Shown: positions 1 through 8,665, counted from the first letter of the stretch. The stretch: 64,000 bases of DNA from Salmonella enterica subsp. houtenae serovar Houten (GCA_900478215.1 LS483478.1:2480001-2544000), one strand, 5' to 3'. Notes: generated from the letters alone by a model not told the origin. A program made the numbers and translations.

Positions 1-1
1 T

Positions 2-337
2 TTCGTCGCGCGTCTGCATGAGTGGGACGATCTGGATGCCTTCTTTGTCCGCTACCGGGAAAAACTGATGGCTATCCTGCGCCATCCCGCTTCACGTAAA
101 AATCACACCAATGTGCTGATGCATATCCAGGGCTATTTTCACCGCGCGTTGAACAGCAGGCAACGCGCGGAATTACGCGAGGTGATTCTCGGCTACCGGG
201 CGGGCCGACTACCGATCCTGGCGCCGTTAACGCTGCTGAAGCACTACCTGGCGGAACATCCGGATGACTATCTACGCACTCAGAATTATTTTGAGCCGTA
301 CCCTGATACGTTAGGGCTGCGTTTAGCCATTACCTGA
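2..337 (+). CDS. YbgA-type DUF1722 protein, C-terminal part (cut by window edge)
   Basis: The reading frame is open from base 2 and ends at a TGA at 335-337, so only about 111 C-terminal residues are visible. The sequence (FVARLHEWDDL near the edge, then HIQGYFHRALNS and REVILGYRAGRLPI) looks like the C-terminal DUF1722 domain of YbgA-type proteins, which in full length also carry an N-terminal DUF523 domain. In Salmonella a gene of this kind (called orf319 in older SPI-2 maps) lies beside the ttr cluster. The molecular role is not established. The identification rests on motif memory and the neighbouring genes. Confidence 0.75.
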   Translation, partial: FVARLHEWDDLDAFFVRYREKLMAILRHPASRKNHTNVLMHIQGYFHRALNSRQRAELREVILGYRAGRLPILAPLTLLKHYLAEHPDDYLRTQNYFEPYPDTLGLRLAIT

Positions 338-357
338 TAACCCTGCGCATCGCTAAC

Positions 358-376
358 GGCGGGCAAATAGCCCGCC
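358..376. terminator. Hairpin after the DUF1722 gene
   Basis: A perfect 7-bp inverted repeat (GGCGGGC / GCCCGCC) with a 5-base loop lies 20 bases past the stop of the upstream gene. It has no U-tract, so it may slow or protect a transcript end rather than be a classic intrinsic terminator. It sits between convergent genes. Confidence 0.45.
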
Positions 377-460
377 ATGGTGACAATATCGCGACGATTC
401 AAAGGCGATGCCCACTATCATTTCGTTATTGCCAACAGGCCGTTTCCACCATGATACCGG

Positions 461-673
461 CTATGAACGCGCCAGAGCGTTAATCACGGTTTCCATAGCC
501 TGTTTTTCTAATGCGCTACGTTGGATGCGTTGATTCGCCAGCGCGGTTCTTAACACACCCGCAATAACAATGTGTTTCGGCTCCTGCCCCAGATCGCGCA
601 TTTCCAGCACGACCTTGCCCACCACTCGGCACATCTCGCGGTACAGTTCGTCATCTTTTGTCGGTTTTGCCAT
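461..673 (-). CDS. fumD: Fumarase D (YdhZ)
   Basis: This 70-residue protein is nearly identical to E. coli YdhZ/FumD through its core (DELYREMCRVVGKVVLEMRD, then HIVIAGVLRTALANQRIQRS). FumD has been reported to catalyse hydration of fumarate, although it is far smaller than FumA, FumB or FumC. In E. coli fumD sits directly beside pykF; here the whole ttr cluster lies between them. A perfect FNR box 62 bases upstream of the ATG suggests anaerobic induction. The family is clear; the enzymatic role is from literature on the E. coli protein. Confidence 0.85.
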   Translation of the reverse strand: MAKPTKDDELYREMCRVVGKVVLEMRDLGQEPKHIVIAGVLRTALANQRIQRSALEKQAMETVINALARS

Positions 674-705
674 ACGTTTTACTCGTCACCAGCTCAAACC
701 AACAG

Positions 706-749
706 AATATAACAGTCTTCTCTATTAAACAAAATTTGATGTAAATCAA
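706..749 (-). promoter_or_regulatory. Predicted FNR-activated promoter of fumD
   Basis: TTGATGTAAATCAA at 736-749 matches the FNR consensus TTGAT-N4-ATCAA perfectly. Reading leftward, a -10-like TATATT lies at 711-706. The FNR centre (742.5) would fall about 42-44 bases before a start near position 699, the usual class II activator position. The site is downstream of ttrR and upstream of fumD, so it most likely drives fumD alone. Confidence 0.7.
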
Positions 750-770
750 AGAAATAACGCAGTTTACTAT

Positions 771-1391
771 TCATGAATCATACGTTGTTCGTATTCTGGT
801 CTCTGGCGAGGCCATTTTTTCGAAACGCCTAATCAGTTCCGCCAGGCTACCGGCCTGCATTTTTTCCATTACTCTGGCGCGGTGCACCTCTACGGTACGC
901 ACCGCGATATTCATCGCTTCCGCAATTTCACGGTTCATAAATCCTTTTGCCACCAGGCCGGCCAGCTCACGTTCTTTCGGTGTCAACTGCTGGTAACAAA
1001 GTATAATCTCACGGCGCGCCACCGCTGCCGATGAAACCGTCAGCGCACGCTCCAGCGCCGCCTGTAGCGGTTTTACCGATACCGGTTTTTGCAGAAAATC
1101 GACGGCGCCGCGTTTCATCTGCTCCACGGCCATCGGTACATCGCCATGCCCGGTAAGAAAAACAACCGCCAGGGTACTTCCGCACTGGCGCAACGCATCA
1201 TGAACGCCCTGCCCATCCAGTACCGGCATTCGCATATCCAGTAATACTACCCCGGTCTGATACAGACTGGCCTGCGCCAAAAAATCCGCCCCCTGCCTCC
1301 AGCATTTTACGTCATATCCCAGACTTTCCAGTAAAAACGCGCACGCGTTAGTGACCGCCGTATCATCATCCAATAGATGAATTATCGCCAT
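771..1391 (-). CDS. ttrR: Tetrathionate response regulator TtrR
   Basis: A 206-residue two-component response regulator. The receiver domain (about residues 1-120) starts MAIIHLLDDD and has the predicted phospho-acceptor Asp52 in VVLLDMRMP, with the conserved Lys in FLQKPV. The C-terminal LuxR-type helix-turn-helix starts at LTPKERELAGLV and includes NREIAEAMNIAVRTVEVHRARV. The FixJ-like architecture fits activation of ttrBCA by tetrathionate. The start at 1391 is chosen because the receiver fold begins there; an in-frame ATG six codons earlier is possible. It overlaps the ttrS end by 26 bases, so the two are co-translated. Confidence 0.92.
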   Translation of the reverse strand: MAIIHLLDDDTAVTNACAFLLESLGYDVKCWRQGADFLAQASLYQTGVVLLDMRMPVLDGQGVHDALRQCGSTLAVVFLTGHGDVPMAVEQMKRGAVDFLQKPVSVKPLQAALERALTVSSAAVARREIILCYQQLTPKERELAGLVAKGFMNREIAEAMNIAVRTVEVHRARVMEKMQAGSLAELIRRFEKMASPETRIRTTYDS

Positions 1392-3144
1392 CCCTGCCTC
1401 CATTTTCATGTAAGAAATGTATCGTGACTACCGTTCCCGCCAGGCCGTCCGGCGCGGTCTGGTTCCTGATGCTAATATCGCCCCGCCCATATCGCACCAG
1501 CCGCTGGCAAATCGCCAGCCCTAAGCCCATCCCCTCTTTGCGAGTGGTCATAAACGGCTGAAAAGCCTGACGTAATAGCGCCTGATCGATTCCCCCGGCG
1601 TTATCCTGTAAAGCAATGCTGATGCCGTTTTCAGTGCGTTCAACCACGACCCATAAATGGGTGGCGCCAGCCTGAGCCGCATTAAGAATGATATTCGCCA
1701 GCACCTGTTCCAGCAGCACTGGCGGCAGCGTTACGCGCAGCGCGGCGCTAATCTCGGTATGCAGAGTCACTGACGGAAACTGCTGCGCCATACGCAGCAG
1801 TTGCCAGACGTGATCAATCGCCTCGCGAATGGCTATTGCCTTCCACTCTTCGGTTAGCACCGGGTTGCCCTGCGCCTGGCTGACCCAGTGACGCAGGTTA
1901 CGCAAAGTGTCCGCGCCGCGTTGCGCCTGCTGGTCGATTTGCTCCAGCGCCGGCAGCAAGGGATGGCGTTCATCTTCAACACGCAGTCGAATCAGACACC
2001 CCTGGGCGTAATGTCGAATCGCGGAAAGCGGTTGATTAATCTCATGGGCAAACCCGGAGGTCATTTCACCCAACACGCTCATTTGCCGGGCGGTCTCCAG
2101 CGCACGCTCATGCTGATGGAGTACCACGCTACTATGTTCCAGTTGTTTTCCACGTCGACGCACCAGCAGCATGACCCAAATGTAATTGAGCGTGAGCAAC
2201 AGAAACGCCAGCGTCACGCTTCCGACCGCCAATTGATGTTGAATTAACCAACTTTTGACATCCAACCACAAACGACGTTGCTGAGGGTGCTGACGAACAT
2301 CACGCAGCAACGCTTCCACCTGACTGGTCGACGCGGGTGCTCCCCAGTGGAATGGCGCGGCGGCAGGCGCATTGAAAAGCGCCCGAGTTACGCGATCCGC
2401 CAGCGCATCGCTTACCGCGGGTAGCGCCGCGAACGACCAGTCAGGATATAACGGCGTACTGGTTAAACAAGGAAGGGGCGTCGGTCGTGAAAGCAGCGCG
2501 ATAAAGTCCTTTTTATCAATCAATCCTTCCTGATCCATATTTTCCAATAAGCACACCGGCACAATCGCCGCCTGTACCGCTTTTTCGCGCAGCATATAGA
2601 CCAAGGCATCGCCAGGAAACCCGGTAAAACGCAGATGGAAATCGCGCTCCGGGCGTAAGCCTGCGTCACTGAGCGCTTTATAGCCTAATAAATAGCCGCC
2701 AAACGCCTGAGCATCAATCGCGCCGACCGTCTTACCGATCAGCTCGTGCGCCGTGGTGATCCCGCTATCGCGCCGGGTAAGGATCACGCTGCCAATGACA
2801 TTGCCAACCGCCTTCCCATCGCGCGTAGAGCGCAGGGAAGCCAACCAGCGGAGCGGCGCATGGCTGTTCAGTTGGACAAATTGCGCCGGGTTGGTTATCA
2901 CAAACTGCACGGCTCCTCGGCTAACGGCCTCCTGCATTTGATGCAAATCCAGCGGCTGGATGTGAAAGGTTTCGCCGGAGAGCTGTTGATTTAACGTCTT
3001 TTCCAACGGCTGCCAATGGCTTCGTGTGGAGGCATCGCCGCGCATGGCCAGAATACCGATATTCCATGTCCTTGCCCACGCGCCATGACAAATTAGCCCC
3101 ACTGCCGCCAACACCGCCAGGCGCCTTACGCTTTTACCTCTCAC
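1366..3144 (-). CDS. ttrS: Tetrathionate sensor histidine kinase TtrS
   Basis: This 592-residue membrane sensor starts at a GTG (3144-3142) with an AGGG ribosome-binding site. It has an N-terminal signal or anchor, a periplasmic binding-protein-like sensor domain of the PhnD type (about residues 25-290), a transmembrane helix near 300-330, then a kinase core. The H-box is GFAHEINQPLSAI, the N-box lies in ILNAAQAGA, and the G-box is GMGLGLAICQRL. In Salmonella TtrS senses tetrathionate in the periplasm and phosphorylates TtrR, which turns on ttrBCA. It is transcribed divergently from ttrB with ttrR immediately downstream. Confidence 0.93.
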   Translation of the reverse strand: MRGKSVRRLAVLAAVGLICHGAWARTWNIGILAMRGDASTRSHWQPLEKTLNQQLSGETFHIQPLDLHQMQEAVSRGAVQFVITNPAQFVQLNSHAPLRWLASLRSTRDGKAVGNVIGSVILTRRDSGITTAHELIGKTVGAIDAQAFGGYLLGYKALSDAGLRPERDFHLRFTGFPGDALVYMLREKAVQAAIVPVCLLENMDQEGLIDKKDFIALLSRPTPLPCLTSTPLYPDWSFAALPAVSDALADRVTRALFNAPAAAPFHWGAPASTSQVEALLRDVRQHPQQRRLWLDVKSWLIQHQLAVGSVTLAFLLLTLNYIWVMLLVRRRGKQLEHSSVVLHQHERALETARQMSVLGEMTSGFAHEINQPLSAIRHYAQGCLIRLRVEDERHPLLPALEQIDQQAQRGADTLRNLRHWVSQAQGNPVLTEEWKAIAIREAIDHVWQLLRMAQQFPSVTLHTEISAALRVTLPPVLLEQVLANIILNAAQAGATHLWVVVERTENGISIALQDNAGGIDQALLRQAFQPFMTTRKEGMGLGLAICQRLVRYGRGDISIRNQTAPDGLAGTVVTIHFLHENGGRDGDNSSIG

Positions 3145-3165
3145 GCCAATATCCCTGTCAATTAT

Positions 3166-3184
3166 GTTGTTTTAGATCAACAAC
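3166..3184. promoter_or_regulatory. FNR-like site between ttrS and ttrB
   Basis: TTGTTTTAGATCAA at 3167-3180 matches the FNR consensus in 8 of 10 specified positions, inside a longer inverted repeat (GTTGTT-N7-AACAAC, 3166-3184). The ttrBCA operon is known to need FNR (OxrA) and anaerobiosis, and this is the best FNR-like site in the intergenic region. It lies about 145 bases before the ttrB start codon. Confidence 0.6.
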
Positions 3185-3194
3185 AAGCCGGGTA

Positions 3195-3208
3195 TGTGGT
3201 TAACCACA
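3195..3208. promoter_or_regulatory. Perfect 14-bp palindrome, candidate TtrR operator
   Basis: TGTGGTTAACCACA is a perfect palindrome with no spacer, placed between divergent ttrS and ttrB and just downstream of the FNR-like site. TtrR is a LuxR-type dimer, so a short dyad here is a natural candidate binding site. The binding itself is inference. Confidence 0.45.
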
Positions 3209-3325
3209 ATAGAGCTCTCCCCGTCTCGATTTTTACACTGTAAATCATCGACATTCTTTATTCATTACGCATGAACCAACATCGTGACAAATGTTTCATT
3301 GTTGGCAATGTGGACGGGAGTCAAT

Positions 3326-4060
3326 ATGGACAGCAGTAAACGGCAATTTCTCCAGCAGCTTGGCGTCCTGACCGCTGGCGCCTCGCTGGTTCCGCTGGCT
3401 GAAGCGAAATTTCCTTTTTCGCCGGAGCGGCATGAAGGCTCTCCCCGCCACCGCTACGCCATGCTTATCGACCTGCGACGCTGTATCGGCTGTCAGTCCT
3501 GCACCGTAAGTTGCACGATTGAAAATCAAACACCGCAGGGCGCATTTCGTACTACGGTGAACCAATACCAGGTCCAGCTTGAAGGCAGCCGGGAGGTCAC
3601 GAATGTGCTACTGCCGCGCCTGTGTAATCATTGCGATAACCCGCCCTGTGTGCCGGTCTGCCCGGTACAAGCCACCTTTCAGCGGGAGGACGGCATTGTG
3701 GTGGTCGATAACAAACGCTGCGTCGGCTGCGCCTACTGTGTACAGGCATGTCCTTACGACGCCCGATTTATCAATCATGAAACGCAAACCGCCGATAAAT
3801 GCACATTTTGCGTCCATCGTCTGGAAGCCGGATTATTACCTGCTTGCGTAGAATCCTGTGTCGGCGGCGCGCGCATTATTGGCGACATCAAAGATCCCGA
3901 TAGTCGTATCGCCACCATGCTTCATCAACATCGCGACGCTATCAAGGTATTAAAGCCGGAAAACGGCACGTCGCCCCATGTTTTCTACCTGGGTCTGGAC
4001 GACGCCTTTGTCACCCCATTAATGGGCCGTGCGCAGCCCGCGCTTTGGCAGGAGGTCTGA
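3326..4060 (+). CDS. ttrB: Tetrathionate reductase iron-sulfur subunit TtrB
   Basis: A 244-residue electron-transfer subunit with four [4Fe-4S] motifs: RCIGCQSCTVSC, CNHCDNPPCVPVCP, RCVGCAYCVQACP, and the CTFC...CVESC pair. It passes electrons from TtrC to TtrA on the periplasmic side. The N-terminus is a Tat-type signal (SKRQFLQQLG followed by a hydrophobic stretch ending in an AEA-type site) with lysine-arginine in place of the usual arginine pair, a known natural exception for this protein. The start at 3326 has a GGGAG ribosome-binding site; an upstream in-frame ATG at 3284 does not. ttrC follows with no gap. Confidence 0.95.
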   Translation: MDSSKRQFLQQLGVLTAGASLVPLAEAKFPFSPERHEGSPRHRYAMLIDLRRCIGCQSCTVSCTIENQTPQGAFRTTVNQYQVQLEGSREVTNVLLPRLCNHCDNPPCVPVCPVQATFQREDGIVVVDNKRCVGCAYCVQACPYDARFINHETQTADKCTFCVHRLEAGLLPACVESCVGGARIIGDIKDPDSRIATMLHQHRDAIKVLKPENGTSPHVFYLGLDDAFVTPLMGRAQPALWQEV

Positions 4061-5083
4061 ATGACGCATTCACTCATCATTGAAGAAGTGCTCGCTCACC
4101 CGCAGGACATTAGCTGGCTGCCGTGGGCGGTACAATATTTCTTTTTTATTGGCATTGCCGCCTGCGCCGCACTGTTTGCCTGTTATCTTCACTGGCGGAA
4201 AAAAGACGCCGCAACAGAAGAAAATCGGGCATTACTGATTGCCATTACCTGTGCGATTACCGCACCGCTGGCGCTGACGGCGGATCTGCACCAGACCGCC
4301 CGCGTCTGGCATTTCTATGCCTGGCCGACACCCTGGTCGTGGATGCCCTGGGGAGCATTATTCCTGCCGCTGTTTACCGGATTTCTCGCCCTGTGGTTCC
4401 TGGCGCAGCAAATAAAACGATTATTGAATAAAAGTTACAACGTCACTAAATGGTTGGCGTTAGCCAGCGCGCTTTGCGCGGTAGGTCTGCTGATTTATAC
4501 CGGCCGCGAAGTCTCCGTTGTGCTGGCGCGCCCGATCTGGTTTAGCTACGCCTTCCCCGTGGCGATGTTTCTTAGCGCCTTACAGGCATTCTTCGCGCTG
4601 ATGATTGTCGCCGCCCGACGCGACTTTGTAAGGCTGCCAAAAATAGTGTGGGGACAAATCTGGACGCTGGCGGCGCTGGGTCTGGTCGTGGCCATGTGGG
4701 CCAGCGGCGATACCCTTTCCGGCACGGCAATCCGTCAGTGGATTACCGTCGCCCTGTCAGCCAAATATTACGCTATCGGCTGGGTAGCGCTGTGGGTATT
4801 AACGCTGCTGTTCTGTAGCCTGGCGCTACGTTATCCGTTATCGCAGCTAAGACGCGTCCTGCTGGTTCTGAGCGCGCTGGCGCTATGTTGGCTGATGCGC
4901 TGGACATTGTTGATTCAGGTACAAACCGTACCCAAGTTCAACGCGCAGTTTAACCCTTACTCGTTACCAGGCGGAACGGATGGCTGGCTGGCTATTCTCG
5001 GCACTTTCGGCCTGTGGATAGCGCTACTGATTATTATTCGTGAAACGCTGAACGGACTCACCAGGAGATTACAACATGGCTAA
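4061..5083 (+). CDS. ttrC: Tetrathionate reductase membrane subunit TtrC
   Basis: A 340-residue integral membrane protein of the NrfD/PsrC family with about nine hydrophobic helices. It anchors the TtrAB complex and oxidises quinol, feeding electrons to TtrB. The ATG directly abuts the ttrB stop, with an AGGAGG-type ribosome-binding site inside the end of ttrB. Its last 8 bases overlap the start of ttrA, so ttrBCA is a tightly coupled operon. Confidence 0.93.
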   Translation: MTHSLIIEEVLAHPQDISWLPWAVQYFFFIGIAACAALFACYLHWRKKDAATEENRALLIAITCAITAPLALTADLHQTARVWHFYAWPTPWSWMPWGALFLPLFTGFLALWFLAQQIKRLLNKSYNVTKWLALASALCAVGLLIYTGREVSVVLARPIWFSYAFPVAMFLSALQAFFALMIVAARRDFVRLPKIVWGQIWTLAALGLVVAMWASGDTLSGTAIRQWITVALSAKYYAIGWVALWVLTLLFCSLALRYPLSQLRRVLLVLSALALCWLMRWTLLIQVQTVPKFNAQFNPYSLPGGTDGWLAILGTFGLWIALLIIIRETLNGLTRRLQHG

Positions 5084-8000
5084 TTTAACCCGTCGTCAGT
5101 GGCTAAAAGTCGGTCTCGCCGTCGGTGGGATGGTCACTTTTGGTCTGAGCTACCGTGATGTGGCAAAACGCGCAATTGATGGCCTGTTAAACGGGACGTC
5201 CGGCAAGGTAACGCGCGACCGCATCTTTGGCAATGCGTTAATTCCGGAGGCGCAGGCGCAAACGCACTGGCAGCAAAATCCACAACAAACCATCGCCATG
5301 ACGCAGTGCTTCGGCTGTTGGACACAGTGCGGTATTCGCGCCCGGGTTAATGCAGATGGCAAAGTGATACGCATCGCCGGCAATCCATATCACCCCTTGT
5401 CGCAGGAACACCCGATTGATCCGTCCGTTCCTTTTAGCGAAGCCATGGAGCAACTGGCGGGCGAAAGCGGTCTTGACGCCCGCTCAACCGCCTGCGCGCG
5501 CGGCGCTACGTTACTGGAAAGCCTGTACAGTCCGCTGCGGCTGCTTGAACCGATGAAACGCGTGGGTAAACGCGGCGAAGGGAAATGGCAGCGCATCAGC
5601 TTTGAGCAGCTTATTGAAGAAGTTGTGGAAGGCGGCGATCTGTTTGGCGAAGGCCATGTGGACGGACTGCGCGCTATTCATGCGCCGGATACGCCAATTG
5701 ACGCGAAGCACCCCAATTTCGGGCCCAAAACCAATCAGTTACTGGTCACGAATACCAGCGACGAAGGCCGCGATGCGTTTCTGCGTCGTTTTGCGCTAAA
5801 TAGCTTCGGCAGCAAAAATTTCGGCGCGCATGGTGCCTACTGTGGACTGGCTTACCGGGCCGGTTCCGGGGCGCTGATGGGCGATCTGGATAAAAACCCG
5901 CACGTCAAACCCGACTGGGAAAACGTGGAATTTGCGCTATTTATGGGCACCTCCCCGGCACAGTCCGGCAATCCATTTAAACGCCAGGCGCGCCAGTTGG
6001 CGAGCGCCCGGCTGCGGGAGAATTTTCAATACGTCGTGGTCGCCCCCGCGTTACCCCTATCAACGGTGCTCGCCGATCCTCGCGGTCGCTGGCAACCGGT
6101 CCTGCCCGGCAGCGATTCGGCGCTGGCGATGGGGATGATTCGCTGGATCATGGAGAATAAACGTTATAATGCTGATTATCTGGCGATTCCCGACGTACAG
6201 GCGATGCAGCAGGCTGGCGAGCAAAGTTGGACCAACGCCACGCACCTGGTAATTGCAGATGAACTTCCGACGCTTGCCGGACAACACCTGACGCTGCGGC
6301 ATCTCACGTCCGACGGCGAAGAGACCCCCGTCGTGCTTAATACCGACGGCGAGTTGGTCGCCGCGTCTACTTGCCGACAGGCGCAGCTTTTCGTGACACA
6401 GTCCGTTACGCTCGCCGACGGCCAACGGGTCACAGTGAAGAGCGGTTTGCAACGCCTGAAAGAGGCGGCAGAAAAGCTCTCGCTGGCGCAATACAGCGAA
6501 CAGTGCGGCGTGCCGGAAGCGCAAATTATCGCGCTGGCGGAAACCTTTACCGCTCACGGACGTAAAGCCGCGGTCATCAGTCACGGCGGCATGATGGCCG
6601 GTAATGGGTTTTATAACGCCTGGTCAGTCATGATGCTTAACGCGCTGATCGGCAACCTCAGCCTGTCCGGCGGCGTCTTTGTCGGCGGCGGCAAATTCAA
6701 TGGCGTAAGCGACGGCCCCCGCTACAACATGAACAGTTTTGCCGGAAAAGTGAAACCGTCCGGGTTAAGTATTGCCCGTAGCAAAACCGCTTATGAAACC
6801 TCGGAAGAGTACCGTGACAAGATTGCCGCCGGGCAATCCCCTTATCCAGCCAAAGCGCCGTGGTATCCCTTTGTGGCAGGCCAGCTAACCGAACTGTTGA
6901 CCTCCGCGCTCGAAGGCTATCCTTATCCGCTTAAAGCCTGGATTTCCAATATGAGCAACCCGTTTTACGGTGTTCCTGGTCTACGCGCCGTCGCGGAAGA
7001 AAAACTAAAAGACCCTCGCCGACTGCCGCTCTTCATCGCGATTGACGCCTTTATGAATGAAACGACGGCGCTGGCGGACTACATTGTGCCGGATACGCAT
7101 AATTTTGAGAGCTGGGGCTTTACGGCTCCCTGGGGCGGCGTAGCCAGTAAAGCCACTACCGCCCGCTGGCCGGTTGTCACCCCCGCCACCCGCCGAACAG
7201 CGGACGGTCAGCCCATCTCGATGGAAGCATTTTGTATTGAGGTAGCAAAACGGCTCCGTCTGCCCGGATTCGGCGATCGGGCGATTACCGATCCGCAGGG
7301 CAACGCTTTTCCACTAAACCGAGCGGAAGATTTCTATCTGCGCGTAGCCGCGAATATCGCCTTTATGGGCAAGACGCCGGTCGCGCCAGCAAATCAGGAA
7401 GATATTACACTTACCGGCGTCACCCGTATTCTGCCAGCGATTCAGCACACGCTTAAACCTGATGAGGTCAGTCGTGTGGCGTTTATCTACTCGCGTGGCG
7501 GCCGATTTGCGCCAGAGGATAGCGGCTATACGGATCAACGGTTAGGTAACGCGTGGAAAAAACCCTTACAGGTCTGGAATGCAGATGTCGCCGCCCACCG
7601 TCATGCCATCACCGGGGAGCACTTCAGCGGTTGCCCGGTCTGGTATCCGGCGCGTTTGTCAGATGGTCGTGCGATTGACGACCAGTTTCCCATTGGACAG
7701 TGGCCGCTGAAACTGATTTCATTTAAATCAAATACCATGTCCAGCTCAACAGCCGTCATCCCGCGCTTACACCATGTGAAGCCAGTAAACCTGGTGGCGC
7801 TGAATCCGCAAGACGGCGAGCGTTATGGACTGCAACATGGCGATCGGGTACGGATCATTACGCCGGGCGGTCAGGTCGTGGCGCAAATCAGTTTGTTAAA
7901 TGGCGTGATGCCAGGCGTCATCGCCATCGAACACGGATATGGCCACCGCGAGATGGGCGCAACACAACACTCTCTGGACGGCGCGCCTATGCCGTATGAT

Positions 8001-8138
8001 CCACAAATCAGGGCAGGCATAAATCTTAACGATCTGGGCTTTGCCGATCCGACAAGAACCATTACCAATACTTGGCTCGACTGGGTTTCCGGCGCGGCGG
8101 TACGCCAGGGGCTGCCGGCAAAAATCGAGCGTATATAA
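5076..8138 (+). CDS. ttrA: Tetrathionate reductase catalytic subunit TtrA
   Basis: A 1020-residue molybdopterin (bis-MGD) oxidoreductase that reduces tetrathionate to thiosulfate in the periplasm. It begins with a normal Tat signal (TRRQWLKVGL). A [4Fe-4S] motif follows (CFGCWTQC, with a further Cys in STACARG), then the long molybdopterin oxidoreductase domain, and a C-terminal dinucleotide-binding domain (VALNPQDGERYGLQHGDRV). Length and order match the TtrA/arsenate reductase branch of the DMSO reductase family. Tetrathionate arises from thiosulfate oxidation in the inflamed gut, where this respiration gives Salmonella a growth advantage. Overlaps ttrC by 8 bases; a GGAG ribosome-binding site precedes the ATG. 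Confidence 0.95.
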   Translation: MANLTRRQWLKVGLAVGGMVTFGLSYRDVAKRAIDGLLNGTSGKVTRDRIFGNALIPEAQAQTHWQQNPQQTIAMTQCFGCWTQCGIRARVNADGKVIRIAGNPYHPLSQEHPIDPSVPFSEAMEQLAGESGLDARSTACARGATLLESLYSPLRLLEPMKRVGKRGEGKWQRISFEQLIEEVVEGGDLFGEGHVDGLRAIHAPDTPIDAKHPNFGPKTNQLLVTNTSDEGRDAFLRRFALNSFGSKNFGAHGAYCGLAYRAGSGALMGDLDKNPHVKPDWENVEFALFMGTSPAQSGNPFKRQARQLASARLRENFQYVVVAPALPLSTVLADPRGRWQPVLPGSDSALAMGMIRWIMENKRYNADYLAIPDVQAMQQAGEQSWTNATHLVIADELPTLAGQHLTLRHLTSDGEETPVVLNTDGELVAASTCRQAQLFVTQSVTLADGQRVTVKSGLQRLKEAAEKLSLAQYSEQCGVPEAQIIALAETFTAHGRKAAVISHGGMMAGNGFYNAWSVMMLNALIGNLSLSGGVFVGGGKFNGVSDGPRYNMNSFAGKVKPSGLSIARSKTAYETSEEYRDKIAAGQSPYPAKAPWYPFVAGQLTELLTSALEGYPYPLKAWISNMSNPFYGVPGLRAVAEEKLKDPRRLPLFIAIDAFMNETTALADYIVPDTHNFESWGFTAPWGGVASKATTARWPVVTPATRRTADGQPISMEAFCIEVAKRLRLPGFGDRAITDPQGNAFPLNRAEDFYLRVAANIAFMGKTPVAPANQEDITLTGVTRILPAIQHTLKPDEVSRVAFIYSRGGRFAPEDSGYTDQRLGNAWKKPLQVWNADVAAHRHAITGEHFSGCPVWYPARLSDGRAIDDQFPIGQWPLKLISFKSNTMSSSTAVIPRLHHVKPVNLVALNPQDGERYGLQHGDRVRIITPGGQVVAQISLLNGVMPGVIAIEHGYGHREMGATQHSLDGAPMPYDPQIRAGINLNDLGFADPTRTITNTWLDWVSGAAVRQGLPAKIERI

Positions 8139-8345
8139 CCCCAGGGCCGGAGAGCGACATCGCCTTATTTCGTCGTGGATAGCGACTGATAAGCGAACGC
8201 TGTCCGGCCTCACCACTTCAGATTCCCGCCTTTCTCCAGCCCGTTTTTCACAGCATCTTATGCGGCAGACGCAGCAAAAGCGTTTACTGCTCATGTCATT
8301 TCGCCGATTATGGAGATGATAGTCATCGGCTACGTCTGTTTAAAC
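8139..8345. other. ttrA downstream spacer, no gene seen
   Basis: About 200 bases after ttrA hold no convincing gene or U-tract terminator. Short imperfect dyads occur but none is compelling. This marks the right-hand junction between the ttr insert and the pykF region. Confidence 0.4.
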
Positions 8346-8471
8346 ATGAACATTCACGCTCTGATACTCGGAATTAGCTGGGCGGCGATCGGGATAGCGA
8401 TTCTGTGCTATCGAAAAGCGCACAACCCAAACATCGCCATCGATCTGGAAGGCAAAAAGTGGCTCGATTGA
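8346..8471 (+). CDS. Possible 41-residue single-span membrane protein
   Basis: ATG at 8346 to TGA at 8469-8471 encodes 41 residues: a hydrophobic segment (about residues 4-21, ALILGISWAAIGIAILCY), then a basic-polar tail RKAHNPNIAIDLEGKKWLD. The composition is typical of real single-span small proteins: a helix followed by positive charges on the presumed cytoplasmic side. The ribosome-binding site is weak. I do not recognise the family. It could be a relic at the ttr insertion junction rather than an expressed gene. Confidence 0.4.
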   Translation: MNIHALILGISWAAIGIAILCYRKAHNPNIAIDLEGKKWLD

Positions 8472-8478
8472 CATTATA

Positions 8479-8500
8479 CGCAACAACACCCGCTGTTGCG
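8479..8500. terminator. Hairpin after the 41-codon ORF
   Basis: CGCAACA / TGTTGCG form a 7-bp stem with an 8-base loop, starting 8 bases after the stop codon of the small ORF. There is no U-tract. Its position suggests a transcript end for ttrBCA or for the small ORF. Confidence 0.35.
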
Positions 8501-8607
8501 CAACGCCTCCCGTGTTCGGGCGGCGTCATCGCCAGCTACATCGTAAACATCGTAATAACAAACCGTTGTGGATCTGCACAGATACCTTTTGAAACAGGGT
8601 TTTCATT

Positions 8608-8665
8608 TTCCTTTTATGTAAATTTCAGCGTATAATGCGCGCCAATTGTCTCTTGAATGGTTTCA
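8608..8665 (+). promoter_or_regulatory. pykF promoter with Cra (FruR) site
   Basis: A perfect -10 box TATAAT at 8631-8636 follows a weak -35 region around 8608-8613. Just downstream TGAATGGTTTCA (8654-8665) closely matches the Cra consensus TGAAACGTTTCA, in the position where Cra represses pykF in E. coli. Transcription from here leaves an untranslated leader of about 230 bases before the pykF ATG at 8873. Confidence 0.75.
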
